From NCBI RefSeq assembly GCF_014203045.1, contig NZ_JACHIF010000012.1:1-64000 (forward strand): a stretch of 64,000 bases of DNA, written 5' to 3'. Position numbers and translations under genes: made by a program. A model generated the notes under the pieces. It did no database searches. It saw only the letters and a list, made by a program, of their open reading frames with translations, and was not told the DNA's origin. Source of the stretch: Prosthecobacter dejongeii. Lineage in GTDB: Bacteria > Verrucomicrobiota > Verrucomicrobiia > Verrucomicrobiales > Verrucomicrobiaceae. Position 1 is the first letter of the stretch. The number at the start of each line of letters is the position of its first letter. Shown piece by piece: positions 46,197 to 55,700 of this stretch.

Positions 46197-47120
46197 ATGG
46201 ATTGCCGACAGGAAGAGATCGTTCAGAGCCTCATGACCTCATACAAGGAGGTCGGCGGGATCAACCACGTGGATTGCGGGGCTTTGCCGTCCAAACAGGC
46301 GATCGCGACGCTCTGTGAAGATCTGCTGCAGGTGCTGTTCCCGGGTTTTTACTCGGTGGATGCGGTCTCCTCCCATGATCTGGAGCTGATGACGCATGAG
46401 CTGGTGGCCAGCACGCGGGAGCGGCTGCGCACGGAGATCCGCCGCAGTCTGCGCCTGCGCGACCAGACGGGCAATCACCATGAGGAGGCGATGAAGCTGG
46501 TCTGTGATTTCATGGTGAAGCTGCCCGAGGTGCGGCGGCTATTACAAACAGATGTGCAGGCCGCCTATGAAGGCGACCCTGCGGCGCGGAGCTATGAGGA
46601 GATCATCCTGGCCTACCCAGGCCTAGAGGCCATCGCCATCCAGCGCACGGCGCACCAGCTCTATAGCATGGGCGTGCCGCTGATCCCGCGCATGATGACG
46701 GAGTGGGCGCATGGCCGCACGGGCATTGACATCCACCCTGGGGCCCAGATTGGCAGCCACTTTTTCATTGATCACGGCACGGGTGTGGTGATCGGCGAGA
46801 CGTGCAGCATCGGCACCCGCGTGAAGCTTTACCAAGGCGTGGGCCTCGTGGCGCGCTCCCTGGCCCAAGGGCAGGCGCTGGCTGGGAAGAAACGCCACCC
46901 CACCATCGGCGATAACGTCACCATCTACGCAGGGGCGACCATTGTGGGGGGCGATACGGTGGTGGGGTCCCGCAGCACCATCGGTGCGAACGTTTTCCTG
47001 ATGGAAAGCGTGGCCGAGGACATGATCTACGCCCTGGGTGACCAGGAGCACCGCATCCGCGACCGCAAGAACACGCCATTGACCAAAGTGCCTAAAACGG
47101 CCGATTCTGATAAGGCCTGA
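46197..47120 (+). CDS. cysE: Serine O-acetyltransferase
   Basis: 307 residues. An N-terminal helical domain (about 1-165) ends in AIQRTAHQLY...VPLIPRMMTEWAHGRTGIDIHPGAQIG, followed by a left-handed beta-helix of hexapeptide repeats (HPGAQIG, VVIGET, NVTIYA, TIVGGDTVVG). His residues in IDIHP and FFIDHGTG match the acetyl-CoA/serine site of the EpsC-type enzyme. It makes O-acetylserine, the precursor of cysteine. The C-terminus (HRIRDRKNTPLTKV) departs from the classic inhibitory tail. It overlaps the next gene by one base (TGATG). Confidence 0.9.
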   Translation: MDCRQEEIVQSLMTSYKEVGGINHVDCGALPSKQAIATLCEDLLQVLFPGFYSVDAVSSHDLELMTHELVASTRERLRTEIRRSLRLRDQTGNHHEEAMKLVCDFMVKLPEVRRLLQTDVQAAYEGDPAARSYEEIILAYPGLEAIAIQRTAHQLYSMGVPLIPRMMTEWAHGRTGIDIHPGAQIGSHFFIDHGTGVVIGETCSIGTRVKLYQGVGLVARSLAQGQALAGKKRHPTIGDNVTIYAGATIVGGDTVVGSRSTIGANVFLMESVAEDMIYALGDQEHRIRDRKNTPLTKVPKTADSDKA

Positions 47121-47785
47121 TGCCCCCGTCCATGCTGAATCTTTCCCAGCTCGTTCTCGACTTTCAAGCCGGCATCCGCGGCAGCCTCGCAGAGCGCGCC
47201 CTGGACCGCCCGCTGTATGCGGAACCCGCCCCTGAGGCCCTGGCTGCCCCAGCGAAGGAAGAAAACGGCAATGTGCGGGATGCTGAGTTGACGGAACTGT
47301 GCCAGCAGTTGCTGCACAGCATCGATCTCGCAGGGGCTGCCAAGCTAGTCTCTGTCCAGTGGAACAGCCGCCTGCGCAGCACCGCCGGGTATGCGAGCTT
47401 TCCCGCCTGGAAGATCGAGCTGAACCCGAAGCTGCAGGAATTTGAAGGTCAAGTGGACCGCACGATGCGCCATGAACTGGCCCATCTGGTGGCCTATCAC
47501 CGGGCCGGGCGGCGGCGCATCGAGCCGCACGGTGCCGAGTGGCAGCAGGCCTGTGCGGACCTGGGCATCCCAGGTGAAAGTGCCCGCCATCGCCTGCCTC
47601 TGCCCCGCCGAGAGGTAAAACGAAACTACGCCTATGCCTGCGCTCACTGTGGCCTCACCGTGCAGCGGGTGCGTAAATTCAGCCGCTACACGGCCTGCCG
47701 TGAGTGCTGCGGCAAGTACAACGGCGGCCAGTATGATGCGAAGTATCGCTTTGTGCTGATCCAGGATCTGCGCAGCAAGGAGTGA
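47120..47785 (+). CDS. SprT-like zinc metalloprotease
   Basis: 221 residues. The SprT active site is MRHELAHLVAYH (H118, E119, H122), with a third ligand in EPHGAEW (H137). A C-terminal zinc ribbon pairs CAHC with CRECC (about 173-198). The first 50 residues are an Ala/Glu-rich leader of low complexity. The family includes Spartan-like proteases acting on DNA-protein crosslinks in eukaryotes; the bacterial role is poorly known. It is translationally coupled to cysE. Confidence 0.85.
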   Translation: MPPSMLNLSQLVLDFQAGIRGSLAERALDRPLYAEPAPEALAAPAKEENGNVRDAELTELCQQLLHSIDLAGAAKLVSVQWNSRLRSTAGYASFPAWKIELNPKLQEFEGQVDRTMRHELAHLVAYHRAGRRRIEPHGAEWQQACADLGIPGESARHRLPLPRREVKRNYAYACAHCGLTVQRVRKFSRYTACRECCGKYNGGQYDAKYRFVLIQDLRSKE

Positions 47786-47789
47786 CTGC

Positions 47790-48320
47790 CTACTCGCGCC
47801 ACACCCGGCCCTGACCTGTGCGGAAGGAACGCTCGAGACTGGCGTGCAGGGAATTCAGCCTTTCCTCGCTTGGCAGGACAAACTCCACGGTGTGCGCATG
47901 GGTGGAGATGGGGTAACTTTTCACCACCTTGGGCGTGGTCAAAGTGGGGGAGACGCGTGAGGCGGCGTCCTTCATCAGCTCGCGCGCTTTATCAATGGCC
48001 TGCTGCCCAGCCCCGATGACACCACCACCCTCCAGGCGCACAGGCTCGAGGTAGTAAAAGCGCACGGTCATGTTGGAGTTCATGGTGAGATTTACCTCCA
48101 CCACACGGGCCGTGCCATCGGCCACGTACTCGTGTTTGGACAGTGCTAGGATCTGGGTGCAGCGCACGAGGTAACTGCCCCCCGCCAGCTTGCCATCCCA
48201 CAGCCCGTCTCGGGTAACCTCCTCTTGGTTAGGACTGGCGGGAGTGGCCGGGGCGCTGCTTTGAGCGATGGCGGTGGCGCTGCCTAACAAAGACAAGAGG
48301 GCGAAAAAGAGGATTTTCAT
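47790..48320 (-). CDS. Exported protein of unknown function
   Basis: 176 residues from the ATG at 48320, which starts a signal peptide (KILFFALLSLLGSATAIAQ). The frame is open upstream but has no leader features there. The mature part has TRDGLWDGKLAGGSYLVRCTQILALSKHEYVADG and GGGVIGAGQQAIDKARELMKDA, a small alpha/beta domain I do not recognise. It is convergent with the SprT-like gene, four bases apart. The 211 bp to the next gene probably hold both divergent promoters. Confidence 0.65.
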   Translation of the reverse strand: MKILFFALLSLLGSATAIAQSSAPATPASPNQEEVTRDGLWDGKLAGGSYLVRCTQILALSKHEYVADGTARVVEVNLTMNSNMTVRFYYLEPVRLEGGGVIGAGQQAIDKARELMKDAASRVSPTLTTPKVVKSYPISTHAHTVEFVLPSEERLNSLHASLERSFRTGQGRVWRE

Positions 48321-48531
48321 GGGCGTGGGAAGTCTGAAGGCAATCCGCCCAAATGTAAACCCACCTGTGAGAGATCGTTTTTGAAGCCTCCACATCCATG
48401 GTTCATTAGTCCATTTCGAATCCTGAAAACCCGTGATCGTGGGAATCAGAACATCCCAAACCCATAGCAGGATTGTCCATTTATATTTTTCACTGGGTGG
48501 CGTATAACTCAGGAATACACGACCTAACCTT

Positions 48532-49911
48532 ATGTTTAAATTTTCTGGCGATGGCTCCATCACCACCTGCGATGGTGTGACAAGGCGCGACTTTTTACAA
48601 GTCGGCATGCTCGGTGCCCTGGGGCTGACGCTGCCCAGTTTTCAGGCCCTCAAGGCAGCGGGAAAGGTGGACTCAAAAAAGAGCCAGCGCGCCTGCATCA
48701 TGATCTTTAACCTAGGTGCTCCCAGCCAACTGGACCTTTGGGACATGAAACCGGATGCACCCAGTGAGATCCGAGGCCCGTTCAAACCCATCCGGACGAA
48801 CAACGATGCCTTTCAGGTCTCGGAGATCTTGCCCATGCATGCGAAGATCGCGGATAAGTTCAGCCTTGTGCGTTCCTGTTACCACAACGCGGCAGCGGTA
48901 CATGACACGGGCCATCAGATGATGCAGACTGGCCGCCTCTTTACGGGTGGTGTGAATACTCCACACGTGGGCTGCGCAGCGGAGTTTTTGTTAGGCCGCC
49001 GTTCCGACCTTCCCGCTCATGTCATTTTACCAGAGAGCATGGGGCCCACAGGCGGCAACATGCCGCATGGCCAGGATGCAGGCTTTTTGGGCAAGGCTTA
49101 CGATCCTTTTGTCCTCAATTCCGACCCCTCCACGGCTGATTTCAAAGTCCCTGACTTGCTCCCCCCAAAAGAGATCGGCGAGGTGCGCCTGGAGCGGCGC
49201 CGACAGATGCGAGATCTGGTGGATAGCTCGGTAAAAAACTTCGAGTCTAGCGAACAAGCCAAGCTGATGGATTCGAACTTCGCCTCAGCCTACCGCATCA
49301 TGACCAGTTCACAGGCACGTGAGGCCTTTGATCTGACGAAGGAGCCCATGAAGGTGCGCGAACGCTACGGCCTGAATCGTTTTGGCCAGAGCTGTCTGCT
49401 CGCCCGCCGCCTCGTTGAACGCGGCGTGCGCATGGTGACGGTGAATACCTTCATCACGGTCTTTGGTGAGATCACCTGGGACATCCACGGCAGCAAGCCC
49501 TTCACCAGCATCGAAGGCATGCGCGACATCGTGGCCCCCATGTATGATCAGGGCTACACGGCACTGATTGAGGATCTTTTCCAACGCGGCATGCTGGATG
49601 ACACGATGGTGACCTGCCTGGCTGAATTTGGCCGCACGCCAAAAGTCAATCCAGCAGGTGGTCGCGACCATTGGCCAAACTGCTGGACCGTCAACTTCGC
49701 CGGCGGTGGGGTCAAAGGCGGCCAGGTCATCGGCAAGAGCGACGAGATCGGCGCTTACCCTGCCGAGCGTCCCGTGGACCCCGGTGAGATCGTCGCCACG
49801 ATCTACGAGAGCCTTGGCATTGACCTCCACACGGAACTCCCCGGCCCCCAAGGCAGGCCGTATCCCGTCGTGGACTTCGGCAAGCAGAGCATCAAGGAGC
49901 TGTTCGCCTAA
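48532..49911 (+). CDS. DUF1501 family Tat-exported protein
   Basis: 459 residues. The twin-arginine signal TRRDFLQVGMLGALGLTLP is at about 17-36. The DUF1501 (sulfatase-like alkaline phosphatase superfamily) features follow: GAPSQLDLWDMKPDAP, HDTGHQMMQTGR, AEFGRTPKVN and GGRDHWPNCWTVNFAGGG, with metal-binding Asp and His residues as in that superfamily. Such proteins are paired with PSD1 cytochrome proteins in Planctomycetes and Verrucomicrobia and are suspected to act on complex polysaccharides. That role is inference; no substrate has been shown for this family here. Confidence 0.88.
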   Translation: MFKFSGDGSITTCDGVTRRDFLQVGMLGALGLTLPSFQALKAAGKVDSKKSQRACIMIFNLGAPSQLDLWDMKPDAPSEIRGPFKPIRTNNDAFQVSEILPMHAKIADKFSLVRSCYHNAAAVHDTGHQMMQTGRLFTGGVNTPHVGCAAEFLLGRRSDLPAHVILPESMGPTGGNMPHGQDAGFLGKAYDPFVLNSDPSTADFKVPDLLPPKEIGEVRLERRRQMRDLVDSSVKNFESSEQAKLMDSNFASAYRIMTSSQAREAFDLTKEPMKVRERYGLNRFGQSCLLARRLVERGVRMVTVNTFITVFGEITWDIHGSKPFTSIEGMRDIVAPMYDQGYTALIEDLFQRGMLDDTMVTCLAEFGRTPKVNPAGGRDHWPNCWTVNFAGGGVKGGQVIGKSDEIGAYPAERPVDPGEIVATIYESLGIDLHTELPGPQGRPYPVVDFGKQSIKELFA

Positions 49912-49955
49912 CCCAAGGAACGCCCTCATTCATTCCCGTCTCCGACTGTTCCGTT

Positions 49956-52160
49956 ATGCTTTTGAAGCGCCTATTATTTTTGTCACTGCTCGCCCCAGGC
50001 GGACAGTTGATCTGCCAGGCCGAAGCGCCCAGCTTTCGCAATGAAGTTCAGCCCATTTTGACCCGTTTTGGCTGTAACATGGGAGCTTGCCATGGTGCAG
50101 CAGCGGGTCAGGGGGGATTTCGGCTTTCCCTCCGTGGTTTTGATGATGAAGGCGATTACCTCTCCGTCACACACTCGGCCATGGGCCGACGCATCAATGG
50201 GGATGATCCCGCGCGCAGCCTGCTGCTTTTGAAGGCAATCAAAACTGTGCCTCACAAGGGCGACAAGCGCTTTGAGATGGACTCCGAGGCCTACCAAACT
50301 TTGGTAAATTGGATTGCCCATGGGGCACCCGGCCCGAAAAAAGAAGATGCGCGTTTGGTCTCTCTTGAGGTCTCGCCAAAGCAGGTTCTCAGCAAACCGG
50401 GCAGCCAGCAGCAGCTCAAGGTGCTGGCCAAATTCAGCGATGGCCGCAGCGAGGACGTGACCCGCTGGGCGAAGTTCAATGCGGTGAACGCCAGCGTGGC
50501 CACCGTGGATGATCAGGGACTGGTGAAAGTCACAGGCTCCGGTGAAGGCACCGTCAGTGCGTGGTACCTTAGCCGACTGGACATCGCCATCGTCAGTGTC
50601 CCGCAGGAAGGTGCAGCGGATGAGACACTCTTCGCCCAGCTTAAGCAGCGGAATTTTGTGGATGAGCTGGTGTTGGAAAAACTACGCGCATTGAACATCC
50701 CACCGTCTCAGCGGTGCACGGATGGCGAATTCATCCGCCGCGCCCACCTGGACACCATTGGTGTGCTGCCCACCGCCGAAGAGACTCGCGCTTTTCTGGC
50801 GGATACCCAGCCTAACAAAAGAGATCGTCTGATCGAATCCCTGCTCAAGCGCCCAGAGTTCGTGGATTATTGGTCACACCGCTGGAGTGATCTGCTGCTG
50901 GTGAACAGTGACAAACTCACGCCCGAAGGCATGTGGGCCTACTACCACTGGATCCGCAGCCGTGTGGCCGCGAATACCCCTTGGGATGTCATGGTCAAAA
51001 GCCTGCTCACCGCCACGGGCAGCACGCTGGAAAATGGCGCAGGCAATTTCTTCCTGCTGCATGACGAGCCGACCCGCCTTTCCGAAACCGTCTCCGTTGC
51101 CTTCCTTGGCACGGCCATGAACTGCGCCAAATGTCATAACCACCCCTTGGAAAAATGGACGAATGACGAATACTTCGCCTTTGCCAATCTCTTCTCCCGC
51201 GTCCGCACCAAGAATGGAGCCACGGCCGATGAACGTGTGGTCTTCAGTGCCACCGAAGGGGATCTGGTGCAGCCTCTCACCGGCAAACCCCAACCGCCGA
51301 GAGCCCTAGAAGTGACGCATTCCGTCTCCATGACCGCGCCCGAAGATCGCCGGGTGCCCATGGCCGCTTGGCTGACATCCCCGGACAACCGACTTTTCAA
51401 ACGGACCATCACCAACCGCGTCTGGGCAAACTTCTTCGGTGTCGGCTTGGTCGAATCTGTGGATGACATCCGCATCACGAATCCTGCCAGCAACGAAAAG
51501 CTCCTGGATGCTGCCTGTGACCACTTGGTTAATCACAAGTTTGATCTCAAGTCCCTGATGCGAGTCATCCTGCAAAGCGAGACCTATCAGCGCAGCAGCG
51601 AGACGATCTATCAAAATGAAAAGGACACCCGCTATTACAGCCACTTCTACCCTCGTCGTCTGAAAGCTGAAATCTTGCTGGATTCAGTCGCTCAGGTCAC
51701 AGCGGTGCCTACGACCTTTAACATTGATCGGCGCAATGCAAACAAAGGCACCAAGGACACTTACCCCATGGGCTTCCGCGCCTTGCAGCTTCCGGATTCC
51801 AACATCGCAAGCTACTTCCTGAAAAGCTTTGGCCGTGCTGATCGCGTCGCCACATGCGAATGCGAACGCACGAACGAACCCAGCATGGCCCAGGCCCTGC
51901 ACATCGCCAATGGCGACACCTTGAATGACAAACTCGCCACCAAGGACAACCGAGTGGATCAGCTCCTTAATTCCAAGCAACCTAACGAAAAACTGGTTCA
52001 GGACGCCTACCTCATTGCCTTAGCACGTCAGCCCACGGCTGCGGAGAAAACCAAGGCCACGGAACTCCTCGCTACCGCGCCTCCCACCGACCGCCGCGCC
52101 ACTCTCGAAGATCTGTTCTGGAGCCTCATGAGTTCGAAGGAGTTTTTGTTCAATCATTGA
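49956..52160 (+). CDS. PSD1-type protein (cytochrome-like head, bacterial Ig, DUF1549, DUF1553)
   Basis: 734 residues with a signal peptide. The haem-like motif near the start is GCNMGACHG (C40, C45, H46), a CX4CH spacing. A group 2 bacterial Ig domain (about 130-215) is followed by DUF1549 (about 230-430) with a normal CAKCH motif at C390/C393/H394 in NCAKCHNHPLEKW, then DUF1553 (about 450-730, RVWANFFGVGLV, YPMGFRALQLPDS). It is 44 bp after the DUF1501 gene and transcribed with it. Its last 11 bases overlap the end of the toxin gene on the other strand. Confidence 0.9.
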   Translation: MLLKRLLFLSLLAPGGQLICQAEAPSFRNEVQPILTRFGCNMGACHGAAAGQGGFRLSLRGFDDEGDYLSVTHSAMGRRINGDDPARSLLLLKAIKTVPHKGDKRFEMDSEAYQTLVNWIAHGAPGPKKEDARLVSLEVSPKQVLSKPGSQQQLKVLAKFSDGRSEDVTRWAKFNAVNASVATVDDQGLVKVTGSGEGTVSAWYLSRLDIAIVSVPQEGAADETLFAQLKQRNFVDELVLEKLRALNIPPSQRCTDGEFIRRAHLDTIGVLPTAEETRAFLADTQPNKRDRLIESLLKRPEFVDYWSHRWSDLLLVNSDKLTPEGMWAYYHWIRSRVAANTPWDVMVKSLLTATGSTLENGAGNFFLLHDEPTRLSETVSVAFLGTAMNCAKCHNHPLEKWTNDEYFAFANLFSRVRTKNGATADERVVFSATEGDLVQPLTGKPQPPRALEVTHSVSMTAPEDRRVPMAAWLTSPDNRLFKRTITNRVWANFFGVGLVESVDDIRITNPASNEKLLDAACDHLVNHKFDLKSLMRVILQSETYQRSSETIYQNEKDTRYYSHFYPRRLKAEILLDSVAQVTAVPTTFNIDRRNANKGTKDTYPMGFRALQLPDSNIASYFLKSFGRADRVATCECERTNEPSMAQALHIANGDTLNDKLATKDNRVDQLLNSKQPNEKLVQDAYLIALARQPTAAEKTKATELLATAPPTDRRATLEDLFWSLMSSKEFLFNH

Positions 52161-52482
52161 GTGATGCCCCTGCTCCTAGAATTCGCTCTTCCAGTCGCTC
52201 CTTCAAATCCGTTGGATTTCTCGCCGTATGCCAGACCAAAACCACGACCACCCATTCCTCATGAATGCGGAAGTAAACCGCATAAGAGAAGGGCTTGATC
52301 AGGATACGCCTGAACTGACGATAGACGGGTCTGTGAATAAGAGCATCCCGCAAAATCTCCGGAAGATAGCTGTAAAACGACGCGAGGAAACGGTCTCCAA
52401 GAGTTTTGCCACCGCAGTGATCATACCACTCCGCCCCTTGTTCGATGTCCTCCAAGACCTCAGGAAGAATGCGCAACTTCAT
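52150..52482 (-). CDS. RelE/ParE-type toxin
   Basis: 110 residues. The N-terminus, LRILPEVLEDIEQGAEWYD, and the later RFLASFYSYLPEIL, PVYRQFRRILIKPFSYAVYF and VVVVLVWHTARNP strands give the RelE/ParE superfamily fold and its conserved Arg and aromatic positions. It is coupled to the antitoxin at one shared base. Toxins of this kind act on mRNA or gyrase. The C-terminus after ARNP is longer than in most members. Confidence 0.82.
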   Translation of the reverse strand: MKLRILPEVLEDIEQGAEWYDHCGGKTLGDRFLASFYSYLPEILRDALIHRPVYRQFRRILIKPFSYAVYFRIHEEWVVVVLVWHTARNPTDLKERLEERILGAGASLND

Positions 52483-52706
52483 CAGCCGCGCTTCGCATTT
52501 ATCCGAGCCTGGAATTCTTCCAAAGTGAGCGCGCTCAAAGGATCTTTTTCAAAACGTTCCCAACGGGCATTCAGCTCTCGCTTCTCAGCATCCAAAACTT
52601 CCAGTTCTGATTCAACATCCACCATGGATTCCCAAATTTCATCCACGAGCAAAAGCTTTTCGCGCATTGGAAGTGCACGCACCTGTGAGAATTCAGCCAG
52701 AGTCAT
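52482..52706 (-). CDS. Antitoxin of the RelE/ParE pair
   Basis: 74 residues, helical: LPMREKLLLVDEIWESM at the N-terminus, then a charged coil, ELNARWERFEKDPLSALTLEEFQARI. The pattern fits the small addiction-module antitoxin family that partners ParE/RelE (PF09720-like). Its stop overlaps the toxin start. Its ATG at 52706 overlaps the ATG of the opposite-strand gene at 52705 within the four bases CATG. Confidence 0.8.
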   Translation of the reverse strand: MTLAEFSQVRALPMREKLLLVDEIWESMVDVESELEVLDAEKRELNARWERFEKDPLSALTLEEFQARINAKRG

Positions 52707-55700
52707 GGCTCAACATCTCTCCTTTCGCTTCCATTTTCAACTGCTGCTTTCAACGCTGGTTTTTGCCTTTTTAGCTTCAGCTTTTTCTCAGGAATCCATC
52801 TCCTATGAAAAGCAAATCCTGCCGATCTGGGATGCTTACTGCATGGACTGCCATGGCGCAGATGACCCCGATGGCGGCTTTGCCTTGGACACCTTTGCGT
52901 CCCTGATGAAGGGTGGTGAGGAAGGAGTTTCCGTCGTGGCTGGAAAAGCAGAAGAAAGCCTGCTGGTGAAGTTTCTAGAAGGCCGCTCCGGCCGAGGTGG
53001 CAAGAATGAATTCATGCCTCCGGGCAAACGCGACAAACTGAAGGCGGAAGATATCTCCCTCATCAAAGCCTGGATCAATGGGGGAGCCAAAGGACCCATC
53101 TTGGCGGAGCAACCCGCGGCACCACGTGAAGTCATCACGCCTAAAATTGCACCCAAGGTGACTCCAAAGAGATCCATTCAAGCAGTGGCTTTTTCGGATG
53201 CGGTGAAGCTCATCGCCGTAGGCCGATATGGTGAGGTGGAACTGGTGAATCCGGTCACCAAAGTGGTGGTTCGAAAATTGGCAGGCTTTAAAGGACGGGT
53301 AAATGCCCTCACCTTTTCAGCCGATGGAGCGACCCTTTATGCCGCAGGTGGTGAGGCCGGAATCTCCGGGGAGGTGCGCGCGTGGAAAACAGCCGACGGC
53401 ACCGCTTTACAGACTTTCACGGGCCACACAGATGCCTGCTATTCGCTCGCTTTATCTCCTGATGGCAAAGTGTTGGTGACGGGAGGCTACGACCAAAAAA
53501 TCCGACTTTGGGATGTAACCAATGGGGCTGAAATCAAGCTCCTCAAAGGTCACAATGGCAGTGTCAATGGCCTGGCTTTTCGACCAGACGGCAAGGTGCT
53601 CGCCAGCGCCAGCGCAGACCGTACGGTGAAGCTCTGGAGCATGCCCGATGGCGCTCGCCTGGATACCCTTTCCCAACCCTTGAAGGAACAGACGGCTGTT
53701 CTTTTCAGCGCCGATGGCGGGCAGCTTTATGGCGTCGGCATGGATAGCCGCATTCGTGTTTGGAAGATCAGTCCCACGGCCAAGGAAGGCAGCAACAGCA
53801 TCACCACTTCACGCTATGCCCATGAAGGCGGCATCCTTGGACTCGCCCTGTCCCGTGATGGAAAGACCCTGGCCACCAGCGCCACAGACCGCTCCATGAA
53901 GGTCTGGGATGCCGCCAGCCTCACTGAAAAGAAGGTGCTGGAAAAACAGTCCGACTGGTCTCCCGCACTGGCCTTTGCAGAGAAAGGGCTACTCTTCAGC
54001 GGTCGGGCCGATGGCAGCCTGGGCGTGTATGACAGCGTCACGGGTCAACCCATCGTGATGGCAAAGCCTGCCGCCAAACCAAAGATGGTCGTCAAATCTG
54101 AGCTGACCCGCATCCTGATGCCTGCGCTGCAAAGCGGCGGCACAGTGACCCTGAACGTGCAGGGCAAGAACCTCGAATCGAACCCACAAGTTCTGTTTAA
54201 TCATCCAGAGATTACGGGAGTCATCCTGGCAGATTCCCTCAAGCCCACAGATTTGCAAATCCGCGCCACAGCCCCTGCCACGCTCCCGCGCGGAGCTTAT
54301 GAAATGTGGCTTAAGACGACGCATGGCGAGACGGCGAAAATGAAGGTGTATGCCGATGACCTTTCCCCTATTTCGACGAATGCCACGACGTTTCAAAACG
54401 GGCCTATGAAGGTGAGCCGACTCCCCTCTAGTCTTTGGGGAACGCTGGTAGAAACTGGCCAGCAAGATGTCTATCAAATCCGTGTCAAAGCGGGGGAAGA
54501 ACTTGTCTTTGATCTCGCCGTTCAGCAGATCGGCAGCACGGCCAAATCACCGCGCTTAGAAATTCTGGATACCTCTCTCAATGTGCTCGCTCTGAACCGT
54601 GGGCTGGACCCCGGCAGCGATCCTTTCATCGCCTGGAAAGCACCGCAGGATGGCGACTATCTCATTCGCGTCAGCAACACCACCTTGGATGGCAGTGCAG
54701 GCCACCTTTATCATCTCACCATGGGGGCTCTGCCCTATGTCACAGGCTGGCAGCCACTGACCGTGGCGTTAAATCAAGAGACCCCTGTGCGGCTGATTGG
54801 ACATCACTTGGATCAAGTGCCTGAGATCAAGGTGAAAGGCGAAGCCTTGGGATCACTCAACGTGCCCATGCCTACACAGGGCGTGCGTTTGCGAGTCATG
54901 CCGAGTGTGCAGGTGAAGGCACTGCCGCAGGCTGAAGAGACAGAACCGAATGACGAATTCGCCAAGGCTCAAACTATAAGCGCCCCTGGTATCATGAACG
55001 GTCGGCTGCTCTCCAAGAACCAGCTTGGTGACACCGATCACTTTGTCTTTGACGCAAAAAAGGGCCAGTCATGGATCATTGAGACCTTCGCTGCCATGGC
55101 AGGTTCTCCTGCCGACACGAAGATCGAAGTGCTGGACGCCAAAGGCCAACCCGTGCCACGCATGCTGATGCAGGCCGTGCGCGACAGCTACAACAACTTC
55201 CGCAGCGTGGATGCTAACAACCCAGACATCCGCCTACAAAACTGGGAGGAAATGGAACTCAACGAATACGTCTATTTCAACGGCGATATCATGAAGACCT
55301 TCCGTATGCCGCGCGGGCCAGACAGTGGTTTTTTGTTTTACGCGACCGAGGGCAAGCGCCGTTCCTACTTTGACACCAGCACCACCAGCCATGCACTGGA
55401 TGAAGCTTGTTATACCGTCATCCCCCACCCTCTTGGCACCGCCTTGGTCCCAAATGGCCTGCCGGTCTTCACCCTGAATTATAGCAACGATGATGAAGGC
55501 AGCCGCACGCTGGGGCGGGATTCGCGCCTCACTTTCACAGCACCCGCAGATGGGCGCTACATCATCCGTGTGACCGATACACGAAGTTTGTTAGGCGAAC
55601 GTTTTGTGTATTCACTGATCATTCGCCAACCCGCACCTGATTTCACCCTGACGGTGGATACGAACAAGGTCACGGCCATCCCCGCCCGCTCCTCCATCGG

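Noticed and set aside
52228-52704. Upstream in-frame extension of the WD40-cytochrome gene
   Set aside because: It is antisense to the toxin-antitoxin genes and lacks a signal peptide; the ATG at 52705 starts a proper leader.
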